From: Muribaculaceae bacterium
GTDB taxonomy: Bacteria; Bacillota; Clostridia; Lachnospirales; Lachnospiraceae
DNA: 38,510 bases
Assembly (NCBI GenBank): GCA_023663465.1
Contig: JAMPHJ010000015.1
Coordinates: 1-38,510, forward strand
Reading direction: 5' to 3'
Shown: positions 32,632-38,510 of the stretch, one piece after another
Numbering within the stretch: position 1 is the stretch's first letter
How the letters are laid out: each line of letters starts with the position of its first letter
The notes under the pieces: model-generated
Told to the model about the DNA's origin: nothing
The model's database searches: none
Seen by the model: the letters and a program-made list of their open reading frames with translations, nothing else
Program-made: the position numbers and the translations under genes

Positions 32632-34088
32632 TCATGATTAGATTCCAATATACTATCCATTAATCTATATCGTCTTGTCTTATTTACACCAATCGTTTTA
32701 ATTCTGCCTTGTTTCTGTAATATCTGAAGTAACTGCCTTGCCCTGCGTTCTTTTATATTCAAAATTATGCAAATATCCCTACAAGAGCATTCTGATTGTG
32801 CCGATAAATATTGGAGTATCTTTTCTAACTGATGCTGCGTTTTTATCGGCATTTTTTTATCGGCATTTTTTATCGGCATTTTTTGGTCAGCATTTTGTGC
32901 CGATAAATTATTGCCGATATCTTCTGCATTATAATTCAAGTTTTTAAATATCAACCAAAATTCGGTATTGTTCGACTTAAACTCTGGTTTCATTTCCTCT
33001 GTATAGCGCTCCTGAAATTCATAGGAATCCAGAATTTTCTTAAAACCGCTGCCCCGGCGATCCATATATTTCAAACGGTTAAATATATCGGCAATAACGG
33101 GATTTCGTCTCTTCGATGATACATTTCTTAAATCTAAGTCCTGTACCTTGCGTCCATCCGGCATACCACCCGGAGAATAAATTTCTATCCTATCATCAAA
33201 CATATCTATATGGACTTCACTTCCCAATTCCAGATAGTCCCTATGAATAAGTGCATTCACAATTCCTTCAAGAACAGCCGTATCTGGATAATCCGGCATT
33301 TCAATTCTTCCGTTTCCTGTTTTTTTCCATGCTTTCTTCGTATTTCTGGAAACAAAACTCATGCTGTCCTGCAAAAGATTTACAAGACCGCCGCTATATT
33401 CTTCATCATCAATCGCGTCAATCAACCCTGATGCCTTGTCCAAACCATTCCACCGCGTACAAAAAACTCTGGAATGACGAATCGGAGACTCATCCGCCAG
33501 CAATGCCCCGGCATTTGTAAGATTTCCTTCCCCGTCTATAATTCCCCAAGATTCATAGTCGCTGTCCTCAAAATCTTTTCCCGTATTATGCTTACATACT
33601 GAACGCAGTTTTGTAAATGCCATATTGGCAAATTTATAATTTGAAACCAAACTGTCATAAGAATGATTTGTTCCTCTAAGAACCAAACGTTTGAGTGTAA
33701 TATTATCCGCTGGAACACTTTCATTTCCCAAACGAATATACGCAGTCATATTTCCTTCGCCCACATAGTAATAGGGTGTTTCTTTCCCTGCATAAACATC
33801 AAGAAGAAGCAGCTTCTTATCGCCCTCCGCGTGAAACCGTAAATTTACGTTCGGAATAGAGTCAATTTTGGTTTTAATTGTCTCACTGATAAACTCTGCG
33901 TCGGATTCAGCATCTTCTAACCCGATAACTTCATCATCATTGGCAATGCCCCAAATCAACGTGCCACCAAAACTATTCGCAAAGGCACTGACACTTTTCA
34001 ACCAGCTCTTTACCTGCCTTCTTTCCACACTTCGCTTTTTATCGTATTCCGTTGTTTCTCCGATTAACGCTCTTAAATTGACCTGCAT
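32619..34088 (-). CDS. AlbA_2/Schlafen-type ATP-binding regulator (second full copy)
   Basis: 489 aa from the ATG at 34088 (upstream GGAGG; an extended frame to 34151 would add MYSSKMYSSI-type residues of no family value). Residues about 1-140 are an AlbA_2 domain (SVSAFANSFGGTLIWGIAND). The ATP-binding part contains EGIVNALIHRDYLELGSEVH then DDRIEIYSPGGMPDG and YMDRRGSGFKKIL. A repeat linker (about 396-416, NADKKMPIK units) precedes a winged helix (417-489). It belongs to a different subfamily from the copy at 8-9.5 kb. Lies 78 nt downstream of the damaged type I RM operon. Confidence 0.85.
   Translation of the reverse strand: MQVNLRALIGETTEYDKKRSVERRQVKSWLKSVSAFANSFGGTLIWGIANDDEVIGLEDAESDAEFISETIKTKIDSIPNVNLRFHAEGDKKLLLLDVYAGKETPYYYVGEGNMTAYIRLGNESVPADNITLKRLVLRGTNHSYDSLVSNYKFANMAFTKLRSVCKHNTGKDFEDSDYESWGIIDGEGNLTNAGALLADESPIRHSRVFCTRWNGLDKASGLIDAIDDEEYSGGLVNLLQDSMSFVSRNTKKAWKKTGNGRIEMPDYPDTAVLEGIVNALIHRDYLELGSEVHIDMFDDRIEIYSPGGMPDGRKVQDLDLRNVSSKRRNPVIADIFNRLKYMDRRGSGFKKILDSYEFQERYTEEMKPEFKSNNTEFWLIFKNLNYNAEDIGNNLSAQNADQKMPIKNADKKMPIKTQHQLEKILQYLSAQSECSCRDICIILNIKERRARQLLQILQKQGRIKTIGVNKTRRYRLMDSILESNHDMKK
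32840..32896. repeat. Homopolymer-punctuated repeat in second AlbA_2 gene
   Basis: Plus strand: ATCGGCA units with T runs of 7, 6 and 6 (32852-32858, 32866-32871, 32879-32884), followed by degenerate units GGTCAGCATTTT and GTGCCGATAAAT. Currently in frame. Confidence 0.85.
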
Positions 34089-34165
34089 CTTCCCATCTTC
34101 CTCCCTTACAGCTAAATATAAGATTGAACTATACATTTTAGAGCTATACACTTTTTACCCACATT

Positions 34166-35374
34166 TCATTGTTCTTTGAAACCAACTTGTCCATTCATAA
34201 GTAGTGGTAATAGAAAATCACGCAAATCTTCAAGTTCTTTATTCTCACTAATTATATGCTTCATTTTATCTAACGAATCATTTATACTTTTCATAAAATT
34301 ATCAGAAACCTTTTCGTGGGGTACAATAACATATTTATCTTTTAAAAACTTAAAATATCGTGAATATCCCTGACTCACTAAATCCATACTTAATATCTGC
34401 CTATATAAAATGTAATTTGGAACATTATTAACCGCTGAATTAATTATTTGTGTACCATCTGCCCCTCTTGCAAAAGCAAAATTTACATACTTAACATGTT
34501 TTGTGTGGTCACCAAAAACAATACAGGACTCTAAATTTAATAAATCATTTTCATTATCTGTATAACCACATATATACTTTAAACTCTGGTCAATGATTGG
34601 GTATTTATTACCTTTCCCATATTCATCCGACTTATATTTTTTGGTTATAGGTATTGAAGCTAATATATCTTGAATTTTTTTGATTGTCCACCCTTCCGGA
34701 ATATCCCTTTTCAGTTCCTCATTCCACACCATTTTACCCCCAGAGGACTTATATGGTTTTCCATTCTCATCCGGGAAATCAAATTGTAAGAACCAATAGT
34801 CGTAGATGGTTTTTGCCATTGATTCTAGCTCTGAACTAATTTTATTATTATTGCGTATCTTACACTCAATCTGGTAAAACAAATCTCCTATTTTTACTTG
34901 CGTATCATAATCAGGCAGCAATAAATTAATATATGAAAATATCTCTTTATTAAAACTGGCTCGCAAGGTCATAACAGCTTTTGCATCAATTACTTTTCTA
35001 AAATAGGCGCTTCTAAGATAAAATGCCATAAATTTATCATATGTTATATCGTCTTGTAATGGTCTAAGTCTCTTTGCAAAACCACTAAAAGTAGCACAAG
35101 GATAATCTTTAACTGCAACACTACTCATTGCCAATTCATTTATTACTTCACTTGTTCTTGTCAAAAATATATCGCCCTTTTTTACCGAATATCTTTTTTG
35201 TTCTTCTTCAGACGTATCCATTTTTTCTGTTAAAATATCAGGTAGAATTGGATTATTATATATATCTTTAAAGGATACAAACGGTGCCCCATGCCCCGCC
35301 TGAAACTTTGATGTACTTATTCCTGAATCCATTTGATATAATTCATCAAATTTATATTCCTTTAGCTTACTCAT
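34166..35374 (-). CDS. hsdS: Type I RM specificity subunit (second locus)
   Basis: 402-aa HsdS with two target-recognition domains. The first ends in the helix LFYQIECKIRNNNKISSELE (central conserved region, with YDYWFLQFDFPDENGKPYKS typical of this subfamily). The second starts DIPEGWTIKKIQDIL and ends LEDLRDFLLPLLMNGQVGF. Ribosome-binding site GGGGGA, 8-nt overlap with hsdM. Intact, although the other subunits of this locus are damaged. Confidence 0.92.
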   Translation of the reverse strand: MSKLKEYKFDELYQMDSGISTSKFQAGHGAPFVSFKDIYNNPILPDILTEKMDTSEEEQKRYSVKKGDIFLTRTSEVINELAMSSVAVKDYPCATFSGFAKRLRPLQDDITYDKFMAFYLRSAYFRKVIDAKAVMTLRASFNKEIFSYINLLLPDYDTQVKIGDLFYQIECKIRNNNKISSELESMAKTIYDYWFLQFDFPDENGKPYKSSGGKMVWNEELKRDIPEGWTIKKIQDILASIPITKKYKSDEYGKGNKYPIIDQSLKYICGYTDNENDLLNLESCIVFGDHTKHVKYVNFAFARGADGTQIINSAVNNVPNYILYRQILSMDLVSQGYSRYFKFLKDKYVIVPHEKVSDNFMKSINDSLDKMKHIISENKELEDLRDFLLPLLMNGQVGFKEQ

Positions 35375-36701
35375 ACCTCAACTCCCCCAACCTATCCCGA
35401 ATAGATTCCTCCAGCTTTTCCCCTTCCGCAAACAACCTATCCAATCTTTCCGCATACGCCGCCATGCGCTTATTAAAGTCTTCTTCCGATAACTCTATGT
35501 ATTCAATCTTCACCTCAAAATACTGCCCTGCCGAAAAGGAATAGTTCTTTTCGGCAATCTTTTCATAAGACACTTTTACAGAGAAATCATCAATCATATC
35601 CTGCTGAATGAAAGTATCTTCGATTAATTTCACTTCTTTTTCATCCAAAACTGTTTTTTGATTCTTGCCGTCTTTTACTTTCCTGCCGAGCTTGGACGCA
35701 TCAATCAGCATGATATCGCCGGCGGCATTGGACTTATCGATAAATAGCACCGATACATTCGTTCCGGTGTTGGCAAAAATATTGGACGGCATGGATATCA
35801 CGCCTTTAAGCCATTTCTTCTCTACGATGGTCTGCCTGATAATTTTCTCGATTCCCGACTGCGCCGTAAGGAAACCGGTAGGCACGACAATCGCCGCTTT
35901 ACCGTTTTCTTTCAGGCTCCAGAGGATATGCTGGATAAAGCATAGATAAATAGACATCGATTCTTTCTTGGCGTTCGGGATTTTCGGGATTCCGGCGAAA
36001 AATCTTCTAATACCGTCCCGCTCTTCCGATTCCGCCCACTTTTGTTCAATACCGTCCCTTGTAGAGGAAAAATCCATTTTAAAAGGCGGATTTGATGTAA
36101 TATAGTCAAACCTTTTCACACCGGAAGAAGGGTCGTGCGGCACATTGTAATGCGCCGGAATATCAAGGGTATCGCCTTCGATAATATTATTCAGGGAATG
36201 CGTCAGTCCATTCAAAAGCATATTAATCCGTAGAAATCTAGACGATTTACCGGAAATATCCTGTGTATAAACCTGCGCCTTGTCACCGAAGGAGCCTTTT
36301 CCAAGCGCATTCGCCAAATGCAGAACCAGGGAGCCGGAACCTGCGGACGGGTCGTAAATCTCATATAATGTATCCTCAACGGGCGTCATATTGACAAGGA
36401 TTTTGGCAATAATCGCGCTAATCGCCTGTGGGGTAAAATATTCTGCATATACGCCGCTTGCCACATTATAATCTTTAATCAGATACTCAAAAATCGTGGA
36501 ATAGAAATCAAAATTTCCTTGAAACGCGTCCCCAAAATCAAACTTTTCCTGGCTGATAATACCGAAGATATTTTTCGCAAAATTATTTCTCTTAGAAACC
36601 TCTACATTTTCGGTTATTCTTGTAAACAAAGGCTTTCTGGCTACGTCCGCCGTTTCTACTGAAAAAGCCTCATTCTTTGTGTGATTGGAAATTCTTTCCA
36701 A
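35367..36701 (-). CDS. hsdM: Type I RM methyltransferase subunit (second locus), 5' end defective
   Basis: The methyltransferase core is present: YAEYFTPQAISAIIAKILVN, motif I DPSAGSGSLVLHLA, and catalytic NPPFKM. The C-terminal helices include YSFSAGQYFEVKIEY. The N-terminus is not: the frame reaches a stop at about 36735 without any ATG, and the TTG at 36701 has no ribosome-binding site. Homology (EFYKLFDDALERISNHTKNE) continues upstream of that TTG. One extra T in the run near 36728 separates it from a preceding frame reading FYKNLQHLDKGV. The gene is probably a pseudogene or expressed only by readthrough. Confidence 0.8.
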   Translation of the reverse strand: MERISNHTKNEAFSVETADVARKPLFTRITENVEVSKRNNFAKNIFGIISQEKFDFGDAFQGNFDFYSTIFEYLIKDYNVASGVYAEYFTPQAISAIIAKILVNMTPVEDTLYEIYDPSAGSGSLVLHLANALGKGSFGDKAQVYTQDISGKSSRFLRINMLLNGLTHSLNNIIEGDTLDIPAHYNVPHDPSSGVKRFDYITSNPPFKMDFSSTRDGIEQKWAESEERDGIRRFFAGIPKIPNAKKESMSIYLCFIQHILWSLKENGKAAIVVPTGFLTAQSGIEKIIRQTIVEKKWLKGVISMPSNIFANTGTNVSVLFIDKSNAAGDIMLIDASKLGRKVKDGKNQKTVLDEKEVKLIEDTFIQQDMIDDFSVKVSYEKIAEKNYSFSAGQYFEVKIEYIELSEEDFNKRMAAYAERLDRLFAEGEKLEESIRDRLGELRYE

Positions 36702-36731
36702 AGCATCATCAAATAGTTTATAAAACTCCTT

Positions 36732-36758
36732 TATCTAAATGCTGCAGATTCTTATAAA
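36732..36758. repeat. Imperfect direct repeat, copy A, at edge of lipoprotein insert
   Basis: TATCTAAATGCTGCAGATTC plus TTATAAA resembles 37783-37810 (about 24 of 28 positions, one indel). Both encode Y[K/T]NLQ on the minus strand and flank the lipoprotein gene. Confidence 0.7.
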
Positions 36759-36771
36759 AACATAACTGTTT

Positions 36772-36820
36772 TCTAAAGCTGGTTCAAAGCTGGAGTAGAG
36801 CTTTAGGACAGCTTTGGAAC
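36772..36820 (-). terminator. Competing hairpins after the lipoprotein gene
   Basis: AAAGCTGG occurs twice (36776-36783 and 36786-36793), followed by two complementary AGCTTT copies (36799-36804 and 36810-36815), so alternative stems can form. It lies directly downstream of the lipoprotein stop. No strong T run follows, so termination is only likely, not sure. Confidence 0.45.
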
Positions 36821-36825
36821 AATAA

Positions 36826-37749
36826 TTATTCTTCCCTGCGCTCAAAGACAAACCATTTTTCATTCATATAAACTTCTATCGTATCCCCTTCCCCAAACTG
36901 ATATCCAAATCCACTTCCAAAATTAGATTGATTATCTTCCATTGGAATTTCGCTTCCATCAACTGTAGCCGTTATTTGCCCATCCATATTACCACAACGA
37001 GCAATTGTGCTTTCTTTTCCTGTATCATAATACAGTTTACCATTTACCCTGACCATAGGTATTCTGTCCCACATAGTATTATTTTCTGCCTGTTCTATCA
37101 CGGTAATTGTATACACCTTTCCTAATTGAGCAGGATATGATTCCATGATCCCTCCATTATAAGCAATCTCTACTAAATCACCGACTTGTAATTCAAGTTC
37201 TTCTTCATTTGATATGCTAAATTTATCTGCTGAATTAAGTTCCAACGAACCATCTACAGGTTTTACTAAAATTGTGTCATTGTTTCTTTCAATTACTGTT
37301 GCTTGAAATGTTACTGATACTTGACTATCATCTGCCTCATTCAGCATTTCTGTTATATAGAATCCTAAAGTAGGGGCTGGTTTATAAATTCCCTGATATG
37401 GTTGTGCTACATATTCTATATCTTCATCTTTGTAATAAAAAAGGATTATATTTTTATCAGTACAATTTAAACTTATTTCAATATAATCAGCAGTAACTGT
37501 AGCCTCATTTACCGGCTCTTTATTAGTTACTTCCATATCCATTAAAATACCAAGAAATTCATCAATAAATTCATCTGCCTCTCCTTCTGTGTTCGGCAAA
37601 TATCCAACATTTTCTCCATCGGATACACCAATGGATATAATTTCTTCCCTATCTGGAAGTACGATTGGGTTGCCCTGTTTCCCGCATGCGCATAATGTAA
37701 TGACAGCTAAACACCACAAATAAATACTGCTATATACTTTCTTTTTCAT
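36826..37749 (-). CDS. DUF3221-like lipoprotein
   Basis: 307-aa secreted lipoprotein. Signal peptide with lipobox TLCAC (Cys22). The middle has a beta-rich segment typical of DUF3221/YobA-like proteins: FQATVIERNNDTILVKPVDG then LQVGDLVEIAYNGGIMESYP. The C-terminal part (VRVNGKLYYDTGKES, GYQFGEGDTIEVYM) is common in Clostridia lipoproteins of unknown role. AGGAGG lies 6 nt before the ATG. It sits between the defective hsdM and an HsdR-like remnant, flanked by imperfect direct repeats, so it looks like cargo inserted into the RM locus. No RM-related function is suggested by the sequence. Confidence 0.78.
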   Translation of the reverse strand: MKKKVYSSIYLWCLAVITLCACGKQGNPIVLPDREEIISIGVSDGENVGYLPNTEGEADEFIDEFLGILMDMEVTNKEPVNEATVTADYIEISLNCTDKNIILFYYKDEDIEYVAQPYQGIYKPAPTLGFYITEMLNEADDSQVSVTFQATVIERNNDTILVKPVDGSLELNSADKFSISNEEELELQVGDLVEIAYNGGIMESYPAQLGKVYTITVIEQAENNTMWDRIPMVRVNGKLYYDTGKESTIARCGNMDGQITATVDGSEIPMEDNQSNFGSGFGYQFGEGDTIEVYMNEKWFVFERREE

Positions 37750-37781
37750 GATTGCCTCCTAAAATACTTTATGCTACTTTC

Positions 37782-38159
37782 CTATCTAAATAACTGCAAA
37801 TTCGTATAAAGCTCGCTTAATATCTGGTCATAAAACGCTTTGACTTTCGCATCTAAATCGGATAAATCAGAAATCGAAAGCTTATGGAAGATTTCCTGGA
37901 GTAATTGGTCTAATTTAACGACTTTAATATCTTCGTTATTTTTGATTTCATGCCGGATCTCCCACACTGTCTTTTCAAACCTCTGATAGATTGGATTATC
38001 TGGCGTGAAGCGTCCTAAATCCAATATCAGAATCTTTGGCAATCGTATCAATATTCTCTTTTTAATGCGAAGCGTATAACCGTCAGCGATAGATTTGTCA
38101 TAAAAATATTTATGAATATAATCCCCAAATTTCAGATTGAAGCGCTCTTTTCCGGACAA
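37782..38159 (-). pseudogene. Degraded type I RM remnant (HsdR-like start, hsdM-like end)
   Basis: A 125-codon frame with only a TTG start and no ribosome-binding site. It begins FNLKFGDYIHKYFYDKSIAD, like a conserved HsdR motor-domain segment. It ends DLDAKVKAFYDQILSELYTN then LQLFR, matching what should precede the damaged hsdM (FYKNLQHLDKG). In between, an alternative frame reads ENIDTIAKDSDI, so two compensating frameshifts near 38045 (an A5 run) and about 38010 are likely. It is clearly not a functional restriction subunit. Confidence 0.55.
37783..37810. repeat. Imperfect direct repeat, copy B, at edge of lipoprotein insert
   Basis: TATCTAAATAACTGCAAATT plus CGTATAAA; partner of 36732-36758. 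Confidence 0.7.
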
Positions 38160-38217
38160 TAGCGGTGCTCCTCCATGCCGGACAGGTTATTGTCACGACA
38201 CACTTTTCCCGTTTTGC

Positions 38218-38264
38218 CAAAAAATGCCCGCAGGCAATCATTTCCACTGCTTACAGGCATTTTC
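38218..38264 (-). terminator. Terminator of the YcgQ-type gene
   Basis: On the minus strand AAAATGCCTGTAAGCA pairs, with G-U pairs, with TTGCCTGCGGGCATTTT, followed by TTTTTTGGC. It lies about 37 nt after the stop at 38301 and separates that gene from the RM remnant. Confidence 0.8.
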
Positions 38265-38300
38265 TTATTCTTTCTTCATGAAATCTCTTATGCAATTTTC

Positions 38301-38510
38301 CTACACAAAACTAATAACTTCTTCCTTAGGTTTCGTCGTCTGCTCCACACTGACGGCATGAAGTACCGGACCTTCCCCGTTATAATCTGCAAAATACTCA
38401 TTGGATACTTTGGCAGTTACTTTAATCCACTGTTTGTCCGTCAATGTATCCGCTTTATGATATTCACAGGCAAATCCAAGAAACGCCATATCCTCCGCGC
38501 AGCAGGTCAT
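38301..38510 (-). CDS. YcgQ/DUF1980 (TIGR03943) family protein, C-terminal end only
   Basis: The last 69 codons of a gene entering from the right edge. The sequence MTCCAEDMAFLGFACEYHKA, then WIKVTAKVSNEYF and HAVSVEQTTKPKEEVISFV, is the characteristic ending of YcgQ-type proteins. These pair with a DUF318/YcgR permease and are linked to metal or redox homeostasis. The start lies outside the window. Confidence 0.85.
   Translation of the reverse strand: MTCCAEDMAFLGFACEYHKADTLTDKQWIKVTAKVSNEYFADYNGEGPVLHAVSVEQTTKPKEEVISFV

Noticed and set aside
1..38510. tRNA or rRNA genes, insertion sequences with transposases, prophage integrase
   Set aside because: None was recognised on either strand; mobility signs are limited to repeats, gene fragments and accessory gene content.

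Overview
The window looks like a chromosomal segment of a spore-forming Clostridia, most likely Lachnospiraceae. The evidence is a complete spoIIIA operon (spoIIIAA-AH), a tryptophan-type T-box leader, a CmpB-type membrane protein and a YlmH-type S4 protein. Nearly every gene is on the minus strand, so transcription mostly runs from high to low coordinates. The only clear plus-strand gene is the PHP-domain gene at 22.2-23.0 kb.

Layout. 1-2.2 kb: the 5' part of prfC (release factor 3; GTG start) behind deoB. 2.2-2.4 kb: a duplicated, strongly palindromic intergenic element. 2.4-7.85 kb: spoIIIA operon with a candidate sigma-E promoter. 7.9-16.8 kb: first accessory block, holding an AlbA_2/Schlafen-type ATP-binding regulator, an unknown 92-aa ORF, an apparently complete type I restriction-modification (RM) operon transcribed hsdR-hsdS-hsdM, a small membrane protein, and fragments of at least two more AlbA_2-type genes. 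16.8-24.8 kb: core genes, namely rarA, ptsH (HPr), a T-box-controlled ABC transporter (trpXYZ type), a PHP phosphoesterase, a CmpB-type membrane protein and a YlmH-type protein. 24.8-28.5 kb: an ABC exporter (ATPase plus a permease fused to a CPBP protease), a small membrane protein and an XRE regulator whose ribosome-binding region contains a G9 tract.

28.6-38.3 kb: second accessory block. It holds a NYN/PIN-type nuclease, a 590-aa helical protein, an internally deleted RelB/DinJ antitoxin, a VbhA-type antitoxin followed by a Fic toxin gene gutted by an internal deletion, a C-terminal AlbA_2 fragment, a second full-length AlbA_2-type regulator, and a damaged second type I RM locus. In that locus hsdS is intact, hsdM lacks a proper start, only an HsdR-like scrap remains, and a DUF3221-like lipoprotein gene sits between the parts. 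The right edge is the 3' end of a YcgQ/DUF1980-type gene.

The most interesting signal is shared by all the AlbA_2-type genes and fragments. Between the ATPase domain and the C-terminal winged helix each carries a short tandem repeat of about 12-15 nt units built around A/T homopolymers of 5-7. The spacer sequence differs in each gene. This looks like a slippage-prone, Lys-rich linker that could switch the DNA-binding domain on or off. The AlbA_2 genes sit next to both type I RM loci, and a 49/50-identical 50-bp direct repeat derived from one of them brackets the intact RM operon. Several toxin and defence genes carry internal deletions that remove the active part while the antitoxin or terminal segments persist.
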